From positions 1 through 64,000 of the forward strand of contig CACBYE010000005.1 of assembly GCA_902543375.1 (NCBI GenBank): a stretch of 64,000 nt of DNA. The letters are read 5' to 3'. Made by a program: the position numbers and the translations under genes. This document shows, piece by piece, positions 8,953 through 17,430 of the stretch. The DNA is from an uncultured Pelagibacteraceae bacterium. GTDB lineage: Bacteria > Pseudomonadota > Alphaproteobacteria > Pelagibacterales > Pelagibacteraceae. How positions within the stretch are numbered: position 1 is the first letter of the stretch; the number at the start of each line of letters is the position of its first letter. Below the pieces are notes generated by a model. It was not told the origin of the DNA, ran no database searches, and saw only the letters and a program-made list of their open reading frames with translations.

Positions 8953-9462
8953 CTAAAACTTTTTAAGAAAATTAAACATATAACTATTTGCCCCAGGATT
9001 TTTATCTCCTAAACTTGCGTTAGACACATGATTGTAAGATACAGCAAAGTTTGTTGTTTCTGTAGTTTTATAGGATAATTGTACTTCTGATTTAAATTCA
9101 AGAACATGTCCTAAATCCTTTCCGTCCCCTTCATGATAAAGACCAGGAGCAAAGCTTGGAGTGAAAAAAAATGCACCCATGTCCATATTCCATTCAACTC
9201 CTGTATAAATATATGCAGCTGAATTTTCTGTTACAAACCCTCCTGTAATAGGTGAAATATTTCCTAAAAATGTGTTTCTATTTAAATTTTCATCTTGGTG
9301 TTGAAAACCTAACAATGTTGCTTTCTGCTTATCATCACTAAAATCAAAATTCCCAAGATATAAATTTAATTGATGATTGTTATTTTCAACTGAAGTGTCT
9401 CCAAATAATTTTGACGGCAAAGTCAAAATTAATAAGATTAATAAAATTTTTTTTAAAATCAT
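8953..9462 (-). CDS. pagL: PagL-like lipid A 3-O-deacylase (acyloxyacyl hydrolase family)
   Basis: Predicted outer-membrane beta-barrel that removes an acyl chain from lipid A. The 169 residues start with a signal peptide (MILKKILLILLILTLPSKLFG) and end with the family signature NHVSNASLGDKNPGANS followed by a terminal strand ending in Phe, as barrel proteins do. His145 and Ser147 match the catalytic His and Ser of PagL. The third residue, Glu140 in Pseudomonas PagL (14 after the His), is Asn159 here. It sits 5 bases after ccmH, an odd partner for cytochrome maturation. The family is convincing; activity is less certain. Confidence 0.8.
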   Translation of the reverse strand: MILKKILLILLILTLPSKLFGDTSVENNNHQLNLYLGNFDFSDDKQKATLLGFQHQDENLNRNTFLGNISPITGGFVTENSAAYIYTGVEWNMDMGAFFFTPSFAPGLYHEGDGKDLGHVLEFKSEVQLSYKTTETTNFAVSYNHVSNASLGDKNPGANSYMFNFLKKF

Positions 9463-9467
9463 AATAT

Positions 9468-9839
9468 TTAATTTAGATTATTTTTGTTATTAAACTTTCT
9501 AATGATTATGGCACCCCCTGCCAAGAATATCAAGAGAGGCAATAGCCATAAAAAATAAGTATTTCTGTTGAAAACTGGATCATACAATATCCATTCTCCA
9601 TATTTTGTTTTTAAAAAACTATATATTTGCTCCTCACTCATGCCTTCTTGAATTTTGTTTTTAATTAATAATTTTAAACTTATTGCAAACTCTGAGTCCG
9701 AGTCATACACCGATTGGCCCTGACAAATTAGACATCGCAAATTTTTTGCTATTTTATTTTCAGTTTTAATATCTTCTGCCTTTAAGAAATTAAAATTTAA
9801 AATAATACTTGCGATTAAAAATATATGAATAAATCTCAT
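9468..9839 (-). CDS. ccmH: Cytochrome c maturation protein CcmH
   Basis: Membrane-anchored periplasmic oxidoreductase that handles apocytochrome c thiols for heme ligation. The 123 residues hold a signal/anchor (1-20), the signature LRCLICQGQ with Cys36 and Cys39, the conserved KYGEWILYDP segment and a C-terminal membrane helix near 100-115. This is the short form without the fused CcmI/TPR region. Its start overlaps the ccmG stop by 4 bases. Confidence 0.95.
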   Translation of the reverse strand: MRFIHIFLIASIILNFNFLKAEDIKTENKIAKNLRCLICQGQSVYDSDSEFAISLKLLIKNKIQEGMSEEQIYSFLKTKYGEWILYDPVFNRNTYFLWLLPLLIFLAGGAIIIRKFNNKNNLN

Positions 9840-10354
9840 CTAATTATTTTCTTAATTTCTAATAAATCCTCATTATTTATTGGCCCAATAAATCTTTTAA
9901 TAATTTTATTTTCATGTATTAAGAAACTTTCTGGAACTCCATAAGCACCCCAATTAATCGACGCAATACCATCCTTGTCTGAAACAATTATATTATAGGG
10001 ATTTCCTAGATCTTTTAAAAAACTTGTGGCATTTTTAAAGTTATCTTTATAATTGAATCCTATTAATTCTATTTTTTTGTCCTTTTTTAAATCCATTAAA
10101 ATTTTATGTTCATCTCTACAAGGGATACACCATGATGCCCAGATGTTCATTAAATAGTATTTATTACCTCTAAAAATTTTTTCTGAAATAATTTTTGTGT
10201 TATCTCCTAAAGATTTTAACTCAAATGATGGAACTTCTTTTCCCTGATTTGAGATGGGAGTGTATAAATTTGGATTTTTTAAACCTTTGAAGAAAATCAC
10301 AAAAGTAATTAAAAAAAATAAAATTAAAGTTATTGTAATGACTTTAGATTTCAT
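9836..10354 (-). CDS. ccmG: Thiol:disulfide interchange protein CcmG/DsbE
   Basis: Periplasmic membrane-anchored thioredoxin that reduces apocytochrome c cysteines. I start it at the ATG at 10354 (MKSKVITITLILFF), giving 172 residues with an N-terminal membrane anchor; an earlier in-frame start at 10387 would add 11 residues inside ccmF and spoil the anchor. The active site is WCIPC (Cys76, Cys79) in NIWASWCIPCRDEHKIL, and the cis-Pro region is GVPESFLI. It overlaps ccmF by 11 bases. Confidence 0.93.
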   Translation of the reverse strand: MKSKVITITLILFFLITFVIFFKGLKNPNLYTPISNQGKEVPSFELKSLGDNTKIISEKIFRGNKYYLMNIWASWCIPCRDEHKILMDLKKDKKIELIGFNYKDNFKNATSFLKDLGNPYNIIVSDKDGIASINWGAYGVPESFLIHENKIIKRFIGPINNEDLLEIKKIIR

Positions 10355-12221
10355 ATCTTTTTTTAAAAAAACTAAGAAGACCACCAAAACTAATTAATAT
10401 TACTGAAATCCATATCCAAATCATAAAAGGCTTAACTTGATATCTAATATTAAAATATTCCTGGTTTTGAACATAATTCATTGTCATAAACTTATCTGTA
10501 AGTAAGTTTGTTTTAATGTCAGCTTCACTCGTTATAATATTTGGTTGATTATATATCCTTAGCTCAGGATTAAGAGTATCTGATGAACCATCCGTATGTA
10601 GAACATTAAATTTTCCTATAATTGCCTTGAAATTTTTTTCATCTTCTTGATCAATATTTTCAAAATTTATTGTAAATTTATCAGACCTAAAAGTTTCCCC
10701 AATTTTTAAATTAGTAATTATTTCATTAGAAAAAATATTATTAAATAAAACGCTCAAAATTAATAAACTGAAACCAAAATGAGCAATGTTTTGAGATAAA
10801 TTTTTTAGTCTTTTGATAAAAAATTCTCTTAAAGTGGAGAAAAATAAAAAAAAAGCGGAAGTAACCAAAATTGTGTTAATCAGAAAACTTATATCAAATT
10901 CTTTAATTATTAATGCTGATAACAAAAACGATATCATTAAAAATATGATCATATAAAACTTATCTTTAAAATCTGATTTGATCCAATTTAGTTTTGGCCC
11001 AATTGCCATTGCTAGTAAAAATGGTATTAGGAAAGGTATTATAAGTTTATTATAAAAAGGTGGTCCAACAGATATTTTATTTGCAGTTATAACTTCTAAA
11101 AATATTGGATAAATTGTTCCTATTAAAACAACTGACAAAAAATACATCATAAACCAATTATTAACTAAAATTGATGACTCTTTACTAAGCCAAAAAAAAT
11201 TATTTTCTATTTTTTCTTTCTCTGAATGAAAAAAGATGAAAATAAAAATAGATAAAAAGATAAGTGTAAAAAGAAAAATTAAAATAAATAAACCCCTTTC
11301 TGGATCATTAGCAAATGTATGAACTGAATTTAAAATTCCAGACCTTACTAAAAAAGTACCACTCATACTTAAAGCAAAAGTTGCTATTGACAGTATCATA
11401 GCCCACGAGGTTAATATTTTTTTCTTTTCTAGAACTAATATACAATGAAGTAGTGTAGTTAGTGCAAACCATGGCATTAAAGATACATTTTCAACTGGGT
11501 CCCAAAACCAAAAACCTCCCCAGCCTAATTCATAATATGCCCAAATAGATCCAAGCAAAATTCCTAATGTAAGAAAAACCCAAGATATTAAAACCCATCG
11601 TTTAATATGTTTTGCCCATTCTTTTGTAACATGTGATGTGACCATGGCACCAAGGGCAGATGAGAATATTATCGAAGAACCCACATAACCTAAATATAAA
11701 ATTGGTGGGTGAATTGCCAAAGCAGGATCTTGTAAAATTGGGTTCAAGCCTAAACCTTCGTTTGGTTTTGGAAAAATATAATTAAATGGACTTGAGGTTT
11801 TGATCAAAAAAATAAAAAAGCCAATAATTATTATTTGTTGAAACAATAAAGTAAAAATTCTATATTTTGTTGGCTGTTGATTAGATCTAATCAGAAAAAT
11901 TGAGATAAACAGAGTTAGTACTAATAACCACAATAATAAACTCCCCTCATGATTGCCCCAAGTTCCAGAAATTTTATAAAACAAAGGTTTAGTTGTGTGA
12001 GAGTGATTGAAAACAGTTTCGTTGCTAAAATCTGAGTTAACAAAAGATATAATTAATCCTAAAAAACTAATAAGAACAAAAAAAAATTGAATAAATGTAA
12101 AAGATACTATTTTTTTATCTAAAACTTCAGAATTTTTTAAATTAATAAATGAATACAAAATTATAAATATTGAAAAAAAAAGTCCGAAGCTTAATGAATA
12201 AAAACCTATAAAACTTGCCAA
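10344..12221 (-). CDS. ccmF: Heme lyase CcmF
   Basis: Large polytopic inner-membrane subunit of the heme ligation complex that joins heme to apocytochrome c. The 625 residues have many membrane helices and the WWD-type heme-handling segment GWGGFWFWDPVENVSLMPW, plus conserved His in AIHPPILYLGY. The periplasmic C-terminal region (about 500-590) precedes a final helix. Length is normal. Only 2 bases separate it from ccmE, so it belongs to one transcript with the other ccm genes. Confidence 0.96.
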   Translation of the reverse strand: MASFIGFYSLSFGLFFSIFIILYSFINLKNSEVLDKKIVSFTFIQFFFVLISFLGLIISFVNSDFSNETVFNHSHTTKPLFYKISGTWGNHEGSLLLWLLVLTLFISIFLIRSNQQPTKYRIFTLLFQQIIIIGFFIFLIKTSSPFNYIFPKPNEGLGLNPILQDPALAIHPPILYLGYVGSSIIFSSALGAMVTSHVTKEWAKHIKRWVLISWVFLTLGILLGSIWAYYELGWGGFWFWDPVENVSLMPWFALTTLLHCILVLEKKKILTSWAMILSIATFALSMSGTFLVRSGILNSVHTFANDPERGLFILIFLFTLIFLSIFIFIFFHSEKEKIENNFFWLSKESSILVNNWFMMYFLSVVLIGTIYPIFLEVITANKISVGPPFYNKLIIPFLIPFLLAMAIGPKLNWIKSDFKDKFYMIIFLMISFLLSALIIKEFDISFLINTILVTSAFFLFFSTLREFFIKRLKNLSQNIAHFGFSLLILSVLFNNIFSNEIITNLKIGETFRSDKFTINFENIDQEDEKNFKAIIGKFNVLHTDGSSDTLNPELRIYNQPNIITSEADIKTNLLTDKFMTMNYVQNQEYFNIRYQVKPFMIWIWISVILISFGGLLSFFKKRYEI

Positions 12222-12223
12222 AT

Positions 12224-12643
12224 TTATTTCTCCTCTAATGCAGCCTTAACTTCTGGTGGCATATAATTTTCATCATGTTTAGCTAAAATTTTTGTGGCTA
12301 AAAAAAAATTTTTATCTTTTAAATATCCCTCAGCAACAACTCCTTTTTCCTCAGCGAAAAGATTTGGCACAACTCCAGAATAAACCACATTTATCTCATT
12401 TTTAAAATCTGTAACAACAAATTTTAACTCTTTTGAAATTATGGTTATAGAGTCTTTCTTGACCATACCACCTACTCTAATCTTTTTTTTATTAATTTCA
12501 CTCAAAGTTTTTATTTCGGTTGGAGATTTAAAGAAAATAACATTTTCTTCCAAAGACTTAATTAACAAAAAAACTGATAACACTAATGTTGCTAATATTA
12601 GTAATACGAAAAAAAATCTTAATTTAACTTTTCGCCCATACAT
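12224..12643 (-). CDS. ccmE: Heme chaperone CcmE
   Basis: Periplasmic heme chaperone that binds heme covalently and delivers it to CcmF. The 139 residues comprise a short cytosolic tail, one membrane helix (about 9-28) and an OB-fold domain with [31 protein letters not shown] and the heme attachment motif [12 protein letters not shown], with His123 and Tyr127. It lies 10 bases after ccmD. Confidence 0.95.
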   Translation of the reverse strand: MYGRKVKLRFFFVLLILATLVLSVFLLIKSLEENVIFFKSPTEIKTLSEINKKKIRVGGMVKKDSITIISKELKFVVTDFKNEINVVYSGVVPNLFAEEKGVVAEGYLKDKNFFLATKILAKHDENYMPPEVKAALEEK

Positions 12644-12653
12644 GTTTCAGAAA

Positions 12654-12881
12654 TTAAATGCTTGAAGTGTTTGACAAAATTTCTTTATTAATATTTTGAG
12701 ATTTTGCAATAGCCGATCTTTCAGAATTTAAAGATCCAAATTTTGCTATAAATTTATTTTTTTCTCTATTGTATTGTACTTTGACAACTAAAAAAAGTGT
12801 CAAAAAACTAACTAAAGTAAAAGAAAATGCTGACCAAACATACTGGCCGTATCCATCCATAAAAAATAAATTTTCAATCAT
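12654..12881 (-). CDS. ccmD: Heme exporter protein CcmD
   Basis: Small membrane protein that helps release holo-CcmE from the CcmABC complex. The 75 residues show MDGYGQYVWSAFSFTLVSF, the typical CcmD start, one membrane helix and a charged tail. The tail (about 40-75) is somewhat long for the family. Its start overlaps ccmC's stop by 4 bases, and position between ccmC and ccmE supports the call. Confidence 0.85.
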   Translation of the reverse strand: MIENLFFMDGYGQYVWSAFSFTLVSFLTLFLVVKVQYNREKNKFIAKFGSLNSERSAIAKSQNINKEILSNTSSI

Positions 12882-13585
12882 AATCTATCTAACCCTTTAT
12901 TCTTAATTTTTATCAGTTCTGTATTATATTTCATTAAAAAAATCAGTAGAGAAAATAGGGCAAATGCCGCAGTCATTATCAATAAAGGAAAGAGCATTGA
13001 TAGGTCAATTGATGATTTCGAAAGAATGTTAATTGAAGCTGGTTGATGCAATGTATTCCACCAATCTACTGAGTACTTTATGATAGGAACATTAATTATT
13101 CCTAAAATTGAAACAATAGATGTGACTTTAAATACTTTATCATCATCTTCAAATATTCTCCACGCAACAACATAAATTAGGTAAAATAATGCTAATATTA
13201 ACATAGAGGTAATTCTTGCGTCCCAAGCCCACCATGTTCCCCAGGTAGGTTTCCCCCATATCGAGCCAGTAACAAGAGCTATTATATTGAATACTAATCC
13301 AGAGGGTGCCAAACTTTTTGCAATTAAAAAAAAGTTTCTCACTTTAAAAATGTATCCAACTAAGGATAAAAGAGTAATAACAGAAAAAATTCCTAATGAA
13401 ATCCAAGCTGCTGGTACATGAACATACATAATTCTTACAGAGTGACTTTGTTTGTAATCCTCAGGAGATAATATTAATGCTTCTGTTAATCCTATCGAAA
13501 GAATGACAATAAATAAAAATAAAACATACTTAGGGGCTTTCGATGTTATCGAAAAGATTTTATTTGGTTCAAAATATTTAAACAT
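12878..13585 (-). CDS. ccmC: Heme exporter protein CcmC
   Basis: Inner-membrane protein that presents heme to CcmE. The 235 residues have six predicted helices with the WWD signature GTWWAWDARITSML and the two axial His motifs YVHVPAAWISL and NTLHQPASI. It is the first ccm gene of this run; ccmA and ccmB are not in the window, so the transporter part must be encoded elsewhere. The 160-base gap before it holds a hairpin RNA candidate. Confidence 0.95.
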   Translation of the reverse strand: MFKYFEPNKIFSITSKAPKYVLFLFIVILSIGLTEALILSPEDYKQSHSVRIMYVHVPAAWISLGIFSVITLLSLVGYIFKVRNFFLIAKSLAPSGLVFNIIALVTGSIWGKPTWGTWWAWDARITSMLILALFYLIYVVAWRIFEDDDKVFKVTSIVSILGIINVPIIKYSVDWWNTLHQPASINILSKSSIDLSMLFPLLIMTAAFALFSLLIFLMKYNTELIKIKNKGLDRL

Positions 13586-13607
13586 ATATGAGATTATTTT
13601 TATTATG

Positions 13608-13710
13608 AAAAAACTGCCTGATCAAGAATGCTAGAGGGAGATAATAACGAAGGGTAAATAAGTAGCACCCTTGATCAGAATTAATCCATAGAAGCAAATT
13701 GCTGTGTCAA
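13608..13710 (-). ncRNA. Candidate small RNA or leader with a 16-pair hairpin
   Basis: Between hspQ and ccmC the minus strand has arms CTGATCAAGGGTGCTA (13678-13663) and TAGCATTCTTGATCAG (13633-13618), forming 16 consecutive pairs around a 29-base loop. Two inner pairs are G-U, so the helix is continuous only on the minus strand; the plus strand has an AA/CC mismatch there. Six T residues follow four bases later. TTGACA occurs upstream at 13710-13705 on the same strand, with only poor -10 matches near 13690. It may be a short independent RNA of about 70 nt, a ccmC leader, or simply the hspQ terminator. Confidence 0.5.
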
Positions 13711-13745
13711 AGGTTTGAGCTAAATGTGTTAAAAAAGTGATTTAT

Positions 13746-14066
13746 TTAATTAGATAGCTTAAAATAGCTAGATCCTTTTTTTCCAGAGAAAATTTCCTCA
13801 ATTAGAGGATGTTTTATTGGTTCATCTGAGTCATCAACTAGAAGATTTTGCTCAGAAACGTATGCTTCATAAGTGATCTCATCATTTTCAGCTAACAAAT
13901 GATAAAAAGGTTGATCTTTTTTAGGTCTTACATTTTTTGGAATGGATTGGTACCATTCTTCAGAATTATTAAACTCAAAATCAACATCATAAATCACACC
14001 TCTAAAGTCAAAGTGTTTGTGTTTTACAATATCACCAATTGAGAATTTAGCTTTTTGAATTGCCAT
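13746..14066 (-). CDS. hspQ: HspQ-like heat shock / hemimethylated-DNA-binding (YccV) family protein
   Basis: Small cytosolic protein of the HspQ family, which in E. coli is linked to proteolysis by Lon and was also described as binding hemimethylated DNA. The 106 residues start with KFSIGDIVKHKHFDFRGVIYDVD and contain DQPFYHLLAENDEITYEAYVSEQNLL, the conserved family core. It is divergent from yciB, with about 90 bases between them holding both promoters. Confidence 0.88.
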   Translation of the reverse strand: MAIQKAKFSIGDIVKHKHFDFRGVIYDVDFEFNNSEEWYQSIPKNVRPKKDQPFYHLLAENDEITYEAYVSEQNLLVDDSDEPIKHPLIEEIFSGKKGSSYFKLSN

Positions 14067-14155
14067 TATGTTTAGTATGGGTATTTAAAATTAAAAATCA
14101 ATAAGAAAAAATTAAAAGTTTTTACGAAAATGTTATTTGTGTTAATATCTTACTT

Positions 14156-14707
14156 GTGAACAAATCATTTTTAAAGTTTCTAACAGATTTTGGACCTTTA
14201 GTAATTTTTTTTTACTACTACTACGATAGTGGAAAAGACTTAAAAATTGCCATTCCTCCATTTATTATTGCGACAATAATAGCATTATCAATCGTATGGT
14301 TTTTAGAAAAAAAGATACCAAAGGTTACTTTGTTAAGTGGAGTTTTAATTACTTTCTTTGGTGGCTTAACAATTTACTTTAACAACCCAGTTTTTATTTA
14401 TATTAAACCAACAATTATAAATATTCTTTTTGCATTTGCTTTGATATTTGGAAGATACTTCACAAATGAACCTGTTTTAAAAAAATTAATGGGCAAGTCT
14501 ATCTCACTAACAGATGAAGGTTGGGAGGTGTTAAATAAAAGATGGATATATTTCTTCTTTGGCCTTGCAATACTCAACGAAATAGTTTGGAGAACTCAAT
14601 CTGAAGAATTTTGGGTAAACTTTAAAGTTTGGGGATTATTACCAATTACATTTATATTTACTGCTTTCCAAGTAAGTTTAATAAATAAATATAAGACAAA
14701 TGAGTAA
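14156..14707 (+). CDS. yciB: Inner-membrane septation protein A family (YciB/IspZ)
   Basis: Integral membrane protein affecting cell envelope synthesis and septation in enterics. The 183 residues form about five helices with LTDFGPLVIFFYYY, ALIFGRYFTNEPVLKKLMG and EEFWVNFKVWGLLPITFIF, all typical. It starts with GTG at 14156. Its end overlaps the next gene by 8 bases, a link seen in many alphaproteobacteria where yciB is near a DUF2794 gene. Confidence 0.9.
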   Translation: MNKSFLKFLTDFGPLVIFFYYYYDSGKDLKIAIPPFIIATIIALSIVWFLEKKIPKVTLLSGVLITFFGGLTIYFNNPVFIYIKPTIINILFAFALIFGRYFTNEPVLKKLMGKSISLTDEGWEVLNKRWIYFFFGLAILNEIVWRTQSEEFWVNFKVWGLLPITFIFTAFQVSLINKYKTNE

Positions 14708-15041
14708 TAATTTACGTCTAATAATTAATAATGTTAATAAAAAGAATATTGAAGAAAAACATTTTTTTGAAAAAGATGAATTAAAGATAATTTTAGACCT
14801 ATATGCAAAAATGGTTTCTGAAGGATCATGGAAAGATTATGGGCTTAATATTTCAAGTAAACAAGTTGGTTTTAGTGTTTTTAAAAATACTACCGAAAAT
14901 GCTTTGTACAAGATTTGTAAAAATTTTAAGCCGAAAAATAATAATCTTAAATATCTAATTACTGATGCAAATGGAAAAATATTTAGAAACTCTTCTGATT
15001 TAGGTAATTTGTTAAAAAATATTAATTGGAAAAAACTTTGA
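14700..15041 (+). CDS. DUF2794 family protein
   Basis: Small cytosolic protein of a family found in alphaproteobacteria, function unknown. The 113 residues show FEKDELKIILDLYAKMVSEGSWKDYGL, then SKQVGFSVFKNTTENALYKICK, the family pattern. It is translationally coupled to yciB (8-base overlap) and converges on the Bax-inhibitor gene with one base between the stops. Confidence 0.75.
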   Translation: MSNNLRLIINNVNKKNIEEKHFFEKDELKIILDLYAKMVSEGSWKDYGLNISSKQVGFSVFKNTTENALYKICKNFKPKNNNLKYLITDANGKIFRNSSDLGNLLKNINWKKL

Positions 15042-15042
15042 A

Positions 15043-15813
15043 TTATCTTCTTTGACCAAAAAGTCTAAGTAACATAATAAACAAATTAATAAAGTCTAAA
15101 TAAAGTGTTAATGCACCCATTACAGCTTTTTTACCCATTAGTTCACCTGTGTCGCTAGCAGCATACATATTCTTAATTTTTTGTGTATCGTAGGCCGTAA
15201 GTCCAACAAAAATTAAAACTCCTAAAATTGAAATTACAAAATACATCATCGAAGATTTCATAAATATGTTAACGATTGATGCAATTATGATTCCAATTAA
15301 CCCCATCATTAAAAAAGATCCTAATTTTGTTAAGTCTCTTTTAGTTGTGTAGCCATATATGCTCATAGCTCCAAATGTTGCTGAACAAATGAAAAATACT
15401 CTTGTGATACTCATGCCGGTATAAACTAACAAAATTGATGAAAGAGACAAACCCATTAACGCAGCAAAAATCCAAAAAGTTGTTTGAGCTTTTGATGCAC
15501 TCATTTTATTTATTCCAAAACTCATATAAAATACTACTCCAAGAGGAGCTAACATAACCAACCATTTTAACCCTGACATATAGATTGCGTTACCCATTTG
15601 AGTTAGTCCAACTATAGACCCTGAACTATCAGTCACAACAGACATTTTGAAAGTCACAAGTGCAATTATACCTGTCAGAAGAATTCCAGTTGCCATGTAG
15701 TTATATACTTTAAGCATGTAAGCTCTTAAGCCTTCATCTGTAACTGTTGATGTAGCTGATTGTTGAGCAGCTTGTTTAGCTCTTCCTAAGATACCTTTTT
15801 TATTAAATTCCAT
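15043..15813 (-). CDS. Bax inhibitor-1 / YccA family membrane protein
   Basis: Seven-helix membrane protein of the BI-1 family, related to E. coli YccA, which inhibits the FtsH protease, and to calcium-leak channels. The 256 residues include ARQ-rich start GRAKQAAQQSATSTVTDEGLRAYMLKVYNYM and the C-terminal signature GLTAYDTQKIKNMY followed by ALTLYLDFINLFIMLLRLFG. It is a single gene divergent from tas. Confidence 0.9.
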   Translation of the reverse strand: MEFNKKGILGRAKQAAQQSATSTVTDEGLRAYMLKVYNYMATGILLTGIIALVTFKMSVVTDSSGSIVGLTQMGNAIYMSGLKWLVMLAPLGVVFYMSFGINKMSASKAQTTFWIFAALMGLSLSSILLVYTGMSITRVFFICSATFGAMSIYGYTTKRDLTKLGSFLMMGLIGIIIASIVNIFMKSSMMYFVISILGVLIFVGLTAYDTQKIKNMYAASDTGELMGKKAVMGALTLYLDFINLFIMLLRLFGQRR

Positions 15814-15889
15814 GCTGAAATATATATAATCTTTTATTAATTATTCAAGATATCAAAAAAACAATAAATGACTAATACTTAAAACAGTA

Positions 15890-16930
15890 ATGAATTACAA
15901 AAAATTAGGAAATACTGATCTAAATGTAAGCACAATTTGTCTCGGTACAATGACCTGGGGTGAGCAGAACTCAGAAAAAGAAGGTTTCGAACAAATGGAT
16001 TTTGCTTTAAACCAAGGAGTAAATTTTTGGGATACAGCAGAAATATATTCAATTCCAATGAGAGAGGAAACGTATGGGGAAACTGAGAGAATAATTGGTA
16101 ATTGGTTTGAGAAAACAAAAAAAAGAAATGAAATTGTTTTGGCTACAAAAGTTTGCGGGAATACATCAAATAAATATATTAGGGGTGGTGGAAATAGTTT
16201 TGGTAAAAAAAAGATTAAAGAAGCTCTAGATGAGAGTTTAAAGAGACTAAAAACCGACTATATTGACTTATATCAACTTCATTGGCCTGAAAGAAATACA
16301 AATTTTTTTGGTGATTATGGTTATGAACATGATGAGAATGATAAAAATTGGACACCTTTTGAAGAAATTTTGGAAAGTTTAAAAAAATTTATTGAACAAG
16401 GTAAAATTAGATATGTAGGTTTATCAAATGAAACTGCCTGGGGTCTATCTAAATTTCTTGAACTCTCAAAGATGAAAGGGCTTCCAAAAATGATGTCAGT
16501 ACAAAATCCATATAATTTACTCAATAGAACTTATGAAGTTGGTTTGGCAGAAATTTCTGTAAGGGAGCAAAGCGGCTTATTAGCTTACTCTCCATTAGCG
16601 TTTGGATATCTAACAGGAAAATATAGAAATAATAAACTACCACCAAAATCTCGGATGCAACTATTTAAAAATTTTAATCGATATAAAAATGAAAATGGCC
16701 AAAAAGCTATCGACGAATATTACAAAATTTCGAAAAAATATAATTTAGATTTTACTCAAATGTCTTTAAAATTCTGTGAAATTCAACATTTTACCACAAG
16801 CGTTATTATTGGAGCAACAACAATGGAACAGTTGAAAACAAACATAGAAAGTGTAAATGTAAATTTAAACAGTGATATAATTAATGATATTAACAAAATT
16901 CAACAAAAATACCCTAACCCATGTCCATAA
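15890..16930 (+). CDS. tas: NADP(H)-dependent aldo-keto reductase, Tas type
   Basis: Cytosolic oxidoreductase reducing aldehydes or ketones with NADPH. The 346 residues follow the Tas pattern: MNYKKLGNTDLNVSTICLGTMTWGEQN, then FWDTAEIYSIP with catalytic Asp and Tyr, ATKVCG with Lys, and DLYQLHWPER with His, so the tetrad is complete. The Tas-type long insertion (about 150-165) is present. Its end overlaps ialB by 10 bases. The physiological substrate is unknown. Confidence 0.9.
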   Translation: MNYKKLGNTDLNVSTICLGTMTWGEQNSEKEGFEQMDFALNQGVNFWDTAEIYSIPMREETYGETERIIGNWFEKTKKRNEIVLATKVCGNTSNKYIRGGGNSFGKKKIKEALDESLKRLKTDYIDLYQLHWPERNTNFFGDYGYEHDENDKNWTPFEEILESLKKFIEQGKIRYVGLSNETAWGLSKFLELSKMKGLPKMMSVQNPYNLLNRTYEVGLAEISVREQSGLLAYSPLAFGYLTGKYRNNKLPPKSRMQLFKNFNRYKNENGQKAIDEYYKISKKYNLDFTQMSLKFCEIQHFTTSVIIGATTMEQLKTNIESVNVNLNSDIINDINKIQQKYPNPCP

Positions 16931-17427
16931 TTAAAAGATTTATCTTCACGTTTCTATTTTTAATCATTCCTATTACGATTAGTTTAGCAGATATTAAAAA
17001 GGTTGGTAAATTCAAAGATTGGGAAACGTTAGTAATCCAAGAAAGTTCTGGAAAAGTTTGTTTTGCTCAATCAATTCCAGTTTTACAGGCACCAAAAACA
17101 AATAAAAGAGATGCCAGATTATTTGTTACCTTCAGACCAAATGAAAAAATTTCTAATGAGATTAGTGCAACTGCTGGATATGAATTTAACAAAAACAATT
17201 CTGTTTTAGCAACATCAGGAAATAATAAATTTAAATTTGATATCAAACAACAAGGTTTTGCTTGGATGACAAGCGGTAAAAAAGAAAAGATAATGGTTAA
17301 GGTTATGAAAAAAGGATCAAGAATTATGGTTACTGGCTATAATGAAAAAGGATCTCAAACCATAGATCATTATTCATTGTTGGGATTTACTAAAGCTTAT
17401 AACTCTGCAAAAAAAGCTTGCAGTTAA
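16921..17427 (+). CDS. Invasion-associated locus B (IalB) family periplasmic protein
   Basis: Secreted protein of the IalB family, widespread in alphaproteobacteria including free-living ones, with no firm function. The 168 residues have a signal peptide (about 1-23, ending ISLA-D), then VGKFKDWETLVIQ, the family start, and two cysteines (Cys47 and Cys167) that could pair. It precedes argG by 3 bases, an arrangement that may be only co-transcription. Confidence 0.85.
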   Translation: MSIIKRFIFTFLFLIIPITISLADIKKVGKFKDWETLVIQESSGKVCFAQSIPVLQAPKTNKRDARLFVTFRPNEKISNEISATAGYEFNKNNSVLATSGNNKFKFDIKQQGFAWMTSGKKEKIMVKVMKKGSRIMVTGYNEKGSQTIDHYSLLGFTKAYNSAKKACS

Positions 17428-17430
17428 TTA

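Noticed and set aside
10355-10387. Longer ccmG start at 10387
   Set aside because: It would add 11 residues within the ccmF end; the ATG at 10354 gives a normal membrane anchor.
13586-13745. SRP 4.5S RNA, tmRNA or a protein-coding ORF in this gap
   Set aside because: I saw no GGUCAGG...GGAAG SRP core, no tmRNA tRNA-like ends, and only frames of about ten codons.
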